Below, piece after piece: positions 1 to 8,800 of a stretch of DNA of 64,000 nucleotides. The notes below the pieces were generated by a model. It was not told the DNA's origin. It saw only the letters and a list, made by a program, of their open reading frames with translations, and ran no database searches. A program made the translations under genes and the position numbers. Source of the DNA: Nematostella vectensis (Eukaryota; Cnidaria; Anthozoa; Actiniaria; Edwardsiidae); NCBI RefSeq assembly GCF_932526225.1, contig NC_064036.1, positions 20,484,953 through 20,548,952 on the forward strand. The letters run 5' to 3'. Every line of letters begins with the position of its first letter. Position 1 is the first letter of the stretch.

Positions 1-244
1 CAATGGCCGATGCCACTGGGCTTCCTGCTTTCTCTGGAGTCCCAGCGATCTGCTTTTTACCCTTGGACTTATCTAAAGATGATTGATTATGATTATTCTT
101 GTTCTGGTTATGACAGATAAGAAGTTTGTTATCTTAATTAAGAACTTAAAGTCTGTCCCAAGTACCAAGAAACGCATTATTTTTCTTACCTGTTGATTTT
201 GGACGGTCTCTTTTCGATGGCTTGCTTGACAGTTTATTACTCAT
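1..244 (-). CDS. 5' end of an unidentified minus-strand gene (partial, runs off left edge)
   Basis: Seen: on the minus strand an ATG at 244 opens 18 codons (starting MSNKLSSKPSKRDRPKST) and reaches a consensus donor ACAG|GTAAGA with the exon ending at 190 (phase 1). A pyrimidine-rich acceptor ending TTTAG at 74-73 is followed by an open frame in the matching phase (DKSKGKKQIAGTPEKAGSP...) that continues to the window edge. Phase agreement across the intron (73-189) is the main support. The N-terminus is Lys/Ser/Pro-rich and probably disordered. I do not recognise the protein. The start could lie elsewhere and the second exon is incomplete. The region to its right (245-600), with a CCAAT-type GATTGG near 501, would be its promoter. 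Confidence 0.5.
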
Positions 245-778
245 TTTTCAAAGTTACAGCGTCTTATGCAAAAGAACTAGATTAAACTCCTCTATTTTTT
301 TTGCTACAACATTCAATGTTCACTTCTCGTAGCAACAAGCCGCCATCTTGTCAACAAACGAGTACATTCCTAAGCGACCACCCCTTTTTCCCAACCGCGG
401 GAAGCCTGAAAATTCGAGACATGGAGCCAAAAATGTACTTTCTCGTTTCTAATAGCCTGTATGATTGCTCAATAGAAGACAGTTCAAATATAAGGGGTCT
501 TCTGATTGGCTCATGGTTATATATAATCAAAACGCTGCCTTCGTTTTGTGGACACAGCGAAGACTTGCTTTCGGAGCTACATGACTGGACGTCGCGAATT
601 GTTGTGGCATGCTAAACGTTTAGTATGAATCAGCAGTTCCTTCGTTCCAACAACATTACGTTGGCTCTGGGAAAAGTCCCCGGACATAAGGCAGAGAGTG
701 CCAGTCGTGAAGACTCCAGTCTCCGCGGATTTTCAATCTGGCGAAGAAGCAGTGGCCGAGCCACGAGGACCCGAGGAG

Positions 779-1039
779 ATGTTTCGTCGCATCAAAGTCA
801 TGCAAGTGGATTCCTCTAGAGTTCCCTGGACTCTGTGGGATTTCTACACGATGGGGCTTACTCTCGCTGTGTCCCAAACATTTTTTACATCTATGAAAGT
901 CAATGGTCAAATAGCATCCTCTTCGTGTCGAACCATCTTGCTTTCACACACGTGGTTGATTTCGCAATACTCAATTTATAACGTTGTTCGAGTTTTTTTA
1001 CGTTCATTATCTTATCCAATTGAAACCTCCTCAACCTAA
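779..1039 (+). CDS. Weak ORF, 86 codons, unassigned
   Basis: The frame is open from about 627 to the stop at 1039; the first in-frame Met is at 779, giving 86 residues beginning MFRRIKVMQVDSSRVPWTLW. The first 35 residues look protein-like, with several Trp residues and then a hydrophobic stretch; the remainder is less convincing. No family is recognised. It may be an exon of a gene divergent from the left-edge gene, a transposon fragment, or chance. No upstream Met with a convincing splice connection was found. Confidence 0.15.
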   Translation: MFRRIKVMQVDSSRVPWTLWDFYTMGLTLAVSQTFFTSMKVNGQIASSSCRTILLSHTWLISQYSIYNVVRVFLRSLSYPIETSST

Positions 1040-1733
1040 ATCCCTTTTGAGTGGTTTCATAAATGTTTTCAAAGCGTGATGGCAAAGATTCCCTTGGATT
1101 GGAATCGCGATAGTAATGAACGTCGTAGATACGACCTTAGGTTCAAGCTCCTCTGTTTCTCTAGAGAGGAATAGATTGGCACATAAACATGAAGTACTAT
1201 AAATTTTTATGAACGCTTCACACAATAGTTATAGACTAAATGACAAGTTCAGAGGATACGAAGTCATTGCGTTTTTACACTAACAATTCAACTTGTTACT
1301 TTTAAATTATATAAAAGCTGGTGATTGCAACCTTGGCCACTAAGACAAAGTTTAATTAGTCAACCGGGATGCGGAATGAGTAAAACAACACTCAGTTGCT
1401 GTTATCTGCTACAACTGGTTGATTTTTAATATAGTTTCTACAGACCTCTCAAGTTAGAATTTCCTGAAAGAGTGAGATTTCTGGGAAGCGGCCATAGCGT
1501 GGAGGGCTGTGCGAGTGAGAGATGGGGCATAGAGGTTCCCTACCTAAACTAAAGAAAGGAAAAGCGTTTTTACTTGAAATTTTTGTAACCCAAATGAATA
1601 TTTAACTGCATGATTGTCACGCTGAAGTGTATTTGGTCCTGTGCAGTGATTATCCTATGATTATATATATATATAGCAATTTCTTGAATCACTGGGTTGT
1701 ATTTTTTTCAACGTTTTCGGCAATGGTGATTTC

Positions 1734-1778
1734 ATCAGGATTAACGGTTAATCCTGATAAAGGCAGCATTGCTGAAAC
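1734..1778 (+). repeat. Perfect 12-bp-arm palindrome followed by a degenerate hammerhead-like motif
   Basis: Arms ATCAGGATTAAC (1734-1745) and GTTAATCCTGAT (1747-1758) flank a single G and are exact reverse complements. Directly after comes CTGATAA (1754-1760), a short GC-containing stem region and GAAAC (1774-1778). This order matches the conserved boxes of a hammerhead ribozyme (CUGAUGA ... GAAA), with one mismatch in the first box. Such sequences are known in the terminal repeats of Penelope-like elements and in retrozymes. No Penelope coding region was recognised nearby. Confidence 0.35.
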
Positions 1779-2227
1779 ATCAAAAAAGTCTCACGCTGAA
1801 AGTGGAGACTTGATAGGTCTGTTTCTATCACCCACGTGAGCATTGCTACTTTCTTCAAGATTTGTATGGTAGGACTATGAGAGTTTTGACATATTGGTTT
1901 TCAATGATCTGTAAAATCTAGGTTAGTAAAATCTAACAGCAATTTGAAGCAAACGACATATTGATTTGAGAATTTTTTCCTCCCAATACTGTATCCTTAT
2001 GGCTTTTTAAACAGAATCTGGATAAACTATAATTAGTTATGAGCATGTGGCCTTTCTCTTATATTACCAATGCACCTAAGTTTGTTGCAGAAAGTAGAAG
2101 CATTTACTTCTTGCAACAAAATTTTTGAATGTTGCACATTTTACAACAAACCAACACATCTCAAGCAACAACTCTGGTGCCTGGGATTGTTTGAAAGGGA
2201 GACAACTTGGAGGATTTTGTTGCTCGA

Positions 2228-2447
2228 CAAGGCACTTGCACTAAGAGATCATATGACCTTTTGGTGGCAATTCAAGCTAAAATAAACACAGAAATGACAG
2301 TGCCTGCCATGCAAGATGAAAAAATGAAATCTTTGAATAAAAAAAACTAACCCCCTCATAAGTGCTAAAAGATTTGCTTTTTCTTGCTGCTAAATGCATG
2401 TTAGTTTGTCATCCAAAAGGTCACACGATCTCTAAGCGCAAGTCCGC
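2228..2447. repeat. Imperfect inverted repeat, possible MITE
   Basis: A left arm at about 2228-2272 (containing AGAGATCATATGACCTTTTG) recurs as its reverse complement at about 2408-2447 (containing CAAAAGGTCACACGATCTCT). Arms are about 35-40 bp with a few mismatches, separated by about 140 bp of AT-rich DNA with no coding capacity. A short non-autonomous DNA transposon is the simplest reading; no clear target-site duplication was seen. Confidence 0.4.
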
Positions 2448-2935
2448 TATCAGTTAAAGACATGCTGAACTGTAAGATAACTTGTTGATGCTTACAGTAT
2501 ATAAAGACAATTACCCAATACATAAAGCCCCTCCAACATGTTTTGAATTTTTTAAAAAAGATGTGCATATACTTGTTGTTTTGCCATTACAAACTGTCTC
2601 GCTACTGAAAAGCATACACAGGAAAAGAGCAAGGCATTTAGGAAATAATCTTTGTAAGGGTAAAAGTTGAAGAAAAACTAAATGAGGATCATATCCAGTC
2701 ATTACATCAGACCATAATATCATGATAAAGAAAGAAGGAATGAAGGAAAGAATTGCACAAATGTTTTGAAAACCTATCTGAATCATGATAAAGAAAGGGG
2801 CTATGATCACATTAACAGAGCTTTCTTATGTTTCTATTGAGGCTCAGAAGTTGACCTTTTGCTCTCTTGGGAGAGCAACTTGGAGGGTTTCTTCATGGTC
2901 ACGCATGGCACTGTTGAGCTATGCAGGGAATGGAG

Positions 2936-4708
2936 TCATAGCTCTGATTTTCTTTTAATAGAGTCAGCAGGGCTTGCACCAACACCAGGGAATTTTTGAT
3001 TCTCAAATTCAACTACTTTACACTCAGGCTGAGTGACAAGGAAGTCCTTTACATCCCACGCCATGCTACCATCTTTCAGAAGAAATAATATCCGGTCATC
3101 TGCAACAATGTACCTGAAAGTTGACAATTTGAGAAACAAAGATATAAAAAATTAAAGCAACATTTGTACCCTAATTATTCAGATAAGCGCCCATGGGTCT
3201 TATTTAATTTTTCAGGTCTTTAGGGGGGGGCGCTTATTTCATTTTGGCGGAAAATATGAACTTTTGAATGGACTGAGAACAAAATTTGTGCTTATAGGTA
3301 AAGAAGTTGAAAGAATAATAAATAGGCCCGTGTTGTAATGGGGGCATGTCATTGGGAGCTAAATTTACAATTTTTAAGTGGTGCATTTGGTGAGATTTGT
3401 TTAGAGTGGATGGGAAGGGGGTGCTTATTGGGAAGGGGGCACTTATTGGGGAGGGGGCCCTTACTGGGGAGGGGGCGCTTATTTGGAATGGGGCACTAAT
3501 TGGGGAGGGGGTGCTTATTGGGAAGGGGGCGCTTATTGGGGAGGGGGCCCTTATTTGGGAGGGGGCCCTAATTGGGGGGGGCGCTTATTGGGAAAGGGGC
3601 CCTTATTGGGAAGAGGGCGCTTATTGGGGAGGGGGCGCTTATTGGAAAGGGAGGCCCTTATTTGGGAGGGGGTGCTTATTGGGAAGGGGGCCCTTATTTG
3701 GGAGGGGGGGCGCTTATTGGGGAGGGGGCACTTATTGGGGAGGGGGCACTTATTGGGGAGGGGGTGTTTATTAAGGAGTGTGCTGCCTCAATTCCTGGCT
3801 ATTGTCCTATTGCTATTGTCCTAGGCACAACATCTATAAACTTTAACTCAAATCTCCCACAAGATTTGAGGCTCAAATTCCTCTATAACCCAACATTTGT
3901 AACCTAATAAAGACTCATGTTAAAGAGGTTCAAGATATCAAATATATAACCAAGCTAACAAATTACCTCTGTACTTCTAGATGTGCATTATGTAGACTGG
4001 ATTGCCACCTAAGTGATATTGTATCAGTTGTCTTTTTTGAGGGATTTCCTGCTATTGATGCAAACATCATGATAGTTTTGCCTTTTTTGGACATTTTTAT
4101 GAATGCCATGGGATCATCCTTGATTTTACTTGGATCCAGCTGAGACATCTTGGGACTTGGTTTACGAGGATCATCATCATCATATTTATCATCATCCTCT
4201 TGATCATCATCATTCTCCTAGAGCAAGAGGCCTCAAGTCAATTAGAAAATATAATCTAAAATAAAATCTTTCTTTGTTTAAATACAAGTGTTGAGCACTC
4301 CAGAACTTCAATAAAGGAGTCTCAACCACAGTGTGCATATCGAAAGACATTTTTATAATAAGGGCTTCCACAGGGTCAGGAAATAATGCCATATAACCTT
4401 AACCATAGATAAATTTCGACATTTAAAGCTCCAAGTCCTGCGGTTTACAATGCAATATGGGAACAACGAAATACGAATATTTTGTGACTCACATCCCATT
4501 GGTCTAGAAGTTTTTCAATATCGGCTTCACTGTAGTCTAACACACTCTTCCCTATCTTGTTCTTGACTTTCTCTGTCTTATCTTTTTCTTTGTCTTTCTT
4601 CACAGCATTGATAGAATCGGCAACTATGAGAAATAAGAAAAGCCAGACTATGCACAAAATCAAGAGACCATGGTCTCTTGACAAAATACCCCTCTTGGCG
4701 GCCGCCAT
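2936..4708 (-). CDS. MESD: MESD, LRP-family receptor chaperone of the ER (three exons)
   Basis: Coding exons on the minus strand: 4708-4493, 4217-3967 and 3113-2936, with donors GTGAGT and GTAATT, AG acceptors, phases 0 and 2; 214 residues in total. MESD is an ER-luminal chaperone that folds the beta-propeller/EGF modules of LDL-receptor-family proteins such as the Wnt co-receptors LRP5/6. Residues about 15-30 form a hydrophobic signal peptide, then a Lys/Asp-rich linker, the DYSEADIEKLLDQW segment, an acidic Asp run, and the core domain (MSKKGKTIMMFASIAGNP; ILFLLKDGSMAWDVKDFLV) that aligns with human MESD. The C-terminus reads KRKSEL, a KDEL-like retrieval tail. It is somewhat shorter than the roughly 230-residue vertebrate protein, lacking much of the basic tail. 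The ATG at 4708 was chosen because it starts the signal peptide; an in-frame ATG at 4783 would add 25 residues in front. Divergent from EPG5. Confidence 0.93.
3183..3237. repeat. Short inverted repeat in MESD intron 2
   Basis: ATAAGCGCCC at 3183-3192 is the exact reverse complement of GGGCGCTTAT at 3228-3237. The right arm resembles the core of the G-rich minisatellite that follows, so it may be its seed. Confidence 0.5.
3411..3776. repeat. G-rich ~20-bp minisatellite in MESD intron 2
   Basis: About 18 copies of a unit such as GGGGAGGGGGCGCTTATTGG, varying at the CGC (CAC, TGC, CCC) and in G-run length. Several runs of four or more G per ~40 bp give strong G-quadruplex potential on the plus strand, which is the template strand for MESD. 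Three overlapping plus-strand frames stay open across it (Gly/Leu/Ile/Tyr-rich readings); these are repeat artefacts. Confidence 0.9.
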
Positions 4709-5023
4709 GTTGCGATAAAACCGGAAATGTAGAGCGACAGTTGTGGTTCCCAATTCCTCTCGTTCATAAAAACTCATTTTCACAAAGATTTTTTACCGGA
4801 TTTAAGGGTGACTGGCTGTATAACTAATATGAATAGTCATAACATAGCCCATAACGTACGTTAATCAGCAGTTTTAGAGTGTTTTTTTTTTTCATGCAAA
4901 AATTCATTCTGTTACTGAAAATAAAACCGGAAGTAGTTCGCTAAGTGCTCTGGGTAATGCCAGAAATAGCCTAACGTGTCACTTCAAATCAAGGAATCAA
5001 ACATGGAGGGAACATAATGCAAA
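4709..5023. promoter_or_regulatory. Divergent MESD/EPG5 promoter region
   Basis: 315 bp separate the two start codons, so both genes must be driven from here. Visible elements: ACCGGAAGT (4926-4934), a good ETS-type core on the EPG5 side; a second CCGGAAA near 4722 in the MESD leader; and a perfect 12-bp palindrome TAACGTACGTTA at 4852-4863. No TATA box is evident on either side. ETS sites in short divergent TATA-less promoters are typical of housekeeping gene pairs (known generally; function here is inferred). Confidence 0.6.
5003..5017 (+). promoter_or_regulatory. Four-codon upstream ORF in the EPG5 leader
   Basis: An ATG at 5003 opens a four-codon ORF ending TAA at 5015-5017. The final A overlaps a second out-of-frame ATG at 5017. 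The EPG5 start at 5024 lies 6 bases after the stop, so reinitiation or leaky scanning would be needed if the transcript begins upstream of 5003. The transcription start is not known from sequence. Confidence 0.45.
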
Positions 5024-5887
5024 ATGGAGGCTGTAAAAGCACGGAAAAAACACCGCAACAAAGCCAAAGTGAGAGCTCCTGCTCCTCCAACGACAAGCAG
5101 AGCTACAGAGGAGGGTGAGCTAAAGGTTTGATTTTCTTATTTTAAAGTATCAGAGGTTTGTAGATAACCTGACATGCTAAAACAGGAAATTGATTTTGCC
5201 AAACGTGAGTTTCATCTCGTTTTTATTTCCATTTGTTCACAGGGACATCCACCGAAGGGGAATTACAGAAAGCAAAAGAAGTGACGGGTCATGAGAATAG
5301 AACTGCTGAGAATTCAAGCTACCCATCGATTGCGTCGGAAATTTCTAGTGTAGCGAGAGAGTCACGGGATGAAGATCTTTTAAAATGTGATGAGGTTACA
5401 ATTAATTCCAAAGACGAAGAAACACAAAAAGAAAACGGTAACAAAATAATAATAGATGAAAAATCTAGAGAAAAACAGCAGTCGGATAACTCAAACCTCC
5501 AGGAAATACAAGGAGATAAAGACACTGAAAGTTGTACATTAGGAGATGTCGACGTCAAAACAACAGAACACATCTCGAATATGTCCACAAATATTGAATG
5601 CTCAGAAGGCAATGTTGCAGGCAACAAAGCACCTTTAGAGCAACAACAAGAAACAACTTTAGACGATGCTGGTAAGACATTAGTGGGAGAGAGTGCTGCC
5701 GATTGTAGAGCGGTGTGTGAGATACACCCATCTGCACCACTCTTAGAGGGTGTCAGCGATACTACAGAGGCACTCCATTCAGAGTATGAAGCAATAAGAG
5801 TTGAAGACGGACACACTGTTACAGGAATAGTGCATGAGCAAGAGAAGATGTACCCCAAACTTGATTCATTGATTACTACAGAAAATG
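5024..5887 (+). CDS. EPG5: EPG5 exons 1-2: basic start and long acidic disordered N-terminus
   Basis: Exon 1 (5024-5114) encodes a basic [20 protein letters not shown] start resembling the Lys/Arg-rich human N-terminus; donor GTGAGC, phase 1. Exon 2 (5243-5887) encodes about 215 low-complexity, Glu/Asp/Ser/Thr-rich residues, ending near a MYPKLDSL motif like the YPQL/YPEL motifs of human EPG5. I end exon 2 at the strong donor GAAAATG|GTAAGA because its phase 1 matches exon 3. The frame stays open to a TAG at 5983, and a weaker phase-0 donor at 5956 would join only to an acceptor two bases further into exon 3. Together residues 1-245. Confidence 0.85.
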
Positions 5888-8800
5888 GTAAGAAAATGAA
5901 AAACTTGATTAACCTATTGACTCCTCAACCGGCCAGTATCAGCCTGTACCCACAAGTAACAAAAAAAATCCAAAATGCAAGGTAGACAGGGATAACTGGT
6001 CTTGAAGATATGCATCCAACCAATGTGGATAGCAACAACTCTTTAACCAAATAATAGCTCAGGTTCTTAGACAAATAAGTAGTAGAATTGACTCTCTTAG
6101 CGAAACGCTAAAAATATTACACAAGGTAAAGAAATCAGTAGAGACAACTCAAGTCACAAGTAGATACCTTTATTCTGATCCTCCAGGTCCTTTCCATGGC
6201 CTCTAAACACAATTTCAACTCCGTGAAGGCTTCTGGGACACATGTAACATCTTGATGCCATTACAGATTGCAAAGCATATTATGGGATATTCATGGAAAA
6301 ATTTAACATTAAGTACATGATCAGTCAACACACCTCTTTTCACAACAATGACAAACAAATAAATTCCAGGTCAAAAAAAACCAGAAAAGCAGTGTAAAAA
6401 ATTTTGGAATCAATTCGCTTTAAAAAAAGATAACAGGTAGGAGATTGGAGGTGATTTATTAGAAGATTATTTTCTCATCAAGGCAATGCCAAGTTAGAAA
6501 AAATACCCATGAATCCACCTTTGCTTGCAAACATACATAAGCACAGCCTTCAGTTACACCTTTGCTTGCAAACATACATAAGCACAGCCTTCAGTTGCAC
6601 CTTTGCTTGCAAACATACATAAGCACAGCCTTCAGTTACACCTTTGCTTGCAAACATACATAAGCACAGCCTTCAGTTACACCTTTGCTTGCAAACATAC
6701 ATAAGCACAGCCTTCAGTTACACCTTTGCTTGCAAACATACATAAGCACAGCCTTCAGTTACACCTTTGCTTGCAAACATACATAAGCACAGCCTTCAGT
6801 TACACATTTGCTTGCAAACATACATAAGCACAGCCTTCAGTTACACCTTTGCTTGCAAACATACATAAGCACAGCCTTCAGTTACGCCTTTGCTTGCAAA
6901 CATACATAAGCACAGCCTTCAGTTACACCTTTGCTTGCAAACATACATAAGCACAGCCTTCAGTTACACCTTTGCTTGCAAACATACATAAGCACAGCCT
7001 TCAGTTACACATTTGCTTGCAAACATACATAAGCACAGCCTTCAGTTACACCTTTGCTTGCAAACATACATAAGCACAACCCTCAGTGTTTGTAGTAAGA
7101 CGTTTATTGTGTCTAAGATACTCTAAGGTGCTACCATACAATCGTAGTCCGATAGCTCTAGGAGGCCGCCATCTTACTCGCCCCCAGCCCCTCTGCTACT
7201 ACAGGTAGCCCAATACTACATCTCCCCTTTTAACAGTAACCTAACATACAAACGTGTACTTATGGTCTACTTCTAAATTGACCTATACAAGTAACTATTC
7301 TAACATTGTTCTAATGGTAACTAACAGCAGTCATTGTCAATCAGTATTCTTCAATGTATCTGCAAGGTCTGCGGCGCACTCTCTCTGATCGCCTCAGGGT
7401 TGGCTGCTCTGGCGTAGGGCACGGCTGTGATACTCGATTCCCATCTCCTTGTGTGGGTCCAGACATTTCATTGAAGGTCTCTTTGTCGGAAACTGATGGT
7501 TGTTGTACCGGGAGAGGGCTTGACTGGCTTTGTATTGCTTCCGGAGCCGTGTATCTCTCGGGGAGTATAGGGGCCCTGTACTGTATAGCAGCGTATGTTG
7601 GCTGAGGGCTTCCTAAGGCTCTTCTTACCTGTTGACGGTTTCGTCTCCGCAATCCCTTTGGTGTTTGTATTACAACCGATCGTGGGGTTTCGTGTGGCCT
7701 GATTATCGTCCCCTCCGTCTTTAGGTCTGGTATCCATACTCGATCACCTTCTGCTAACTCCTCCCCCTCTGCAACTCTGTGTCTGCGGTCATAGTCTTCC
7801 CGCATTTGTCTTCTGTACTCTCTTTCTCTCTTTCTCACTACATCATTGTCTGGGAGTTGAGGTTTCAACTCGTCAGGGTGGCACGGTACTCTCGTTTTTA
7901 GTTTGCGACCCGTACTTAGCTGTGAGGGAGAATATCCGTTGTGAAGCGGTGTGTTTCTGTAGCTTAGAAGAGCGAGGTACTCGTCATCGCACTTCTTCAG
8001 AAAGTTTTTTATTGTCTCGACGGCTCGTTCCGATTCGCCATTTGACTGGGCGTACCGAGGTGATGAATGTTATGTGATCGAATCCCCATGTTGCCGCAAA
8101 CTTGTTGAACTCTGCAGAGGCGAACTGTGGTCCGTTGTCGGTAACTAAGATATCTGGGATTCCATGTCGACTAAAGGCATTCTTCATCTTGTTTACTGTA
8201 TCACAGGCTGTTACATTCTTGCTCACCAAGTATATTTCGATATCGTGCGAATAGTAGTAGATTATGTGCAGGTAGTGTCGGCCTTCATGTTGGAAAAAGT
8301 CTGCTCCGAGTTTGGACCACGGTCGCTCTGGGAAATCTGTTTCCCTCAGCGGTTCTATACGTTCCTTCCGATATTTTTCGCAGGTGGCACAATTGCGAAC
8401 CATCTCTTCAATTTGTTTGGAGATTCCGGGCAACCAAACGGACGATGCTGCATTGTCCTGTGTCTTGGATATGCCTTGGTGACCATCATGTAGGTACCGT
8501 AAGATATCTGGCCTGAGACTTGACAGAATTACAAGTCTTCGTCCCCTCATCAATAGGCCTTCGTGGGTGGATAAGCTTCCTCTTTCACTCCAGTATTTCT
8601 TCACGGGCCCATAGAGCTTCTGTTTGGTTTCTGGCCACCCATTCTGTACGTAATGCATCACGACTTTCAATGCGTCGTCTCTCTTCAGCTCTGACTGTAT
8701 TTTCTCTAGTCTCTTGTCGGATGCTGGTAGGTGTAGCGGTATGGTATTCACATAACAGTCTGCTTCAGCGTTCAGGTGGTCAGACTGGCACGACGTCTCA

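Larger units (their letters stand above)
245..2227. other. No firm gene; presumed promoter and decayed repeat DNA
   Basis: About 2 kb between the left-edge gene and the 3' side of MESD. The first few hundred bases are the likely promoter of the minus-strand gene. A weak plus-strand ORF and a palindrome with a hammerhead-like motif are listed separately. The rest (1040-1730 and 1800-2227) is AT-rich with no convincing coding signal on either strand. Confidence 0.5.

Noticed and set aside
3397-3907. Gly/Leu/Ile/Tyr-rich plus-strand ORFs of 110-125 codons
   Set aside because: Three overlapping frames of the same G-rich minisatellite inside an MESD intron.
5319-5858. 179-codon minus-strand ORF
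   Set aside because: Antisense shadow of EPG5 exon 2, which is long and low in complexity; the plus strand has splice sites, phase and homology.
5888-5985. Extension of EPG5 exon 2 to the TAG at 5983 as a terminal exon
   Set aside because: Downstream exons are clearly EPG5 and phase-compatible with the strong donor at 5887/5888; ending here would give a truncated protein.
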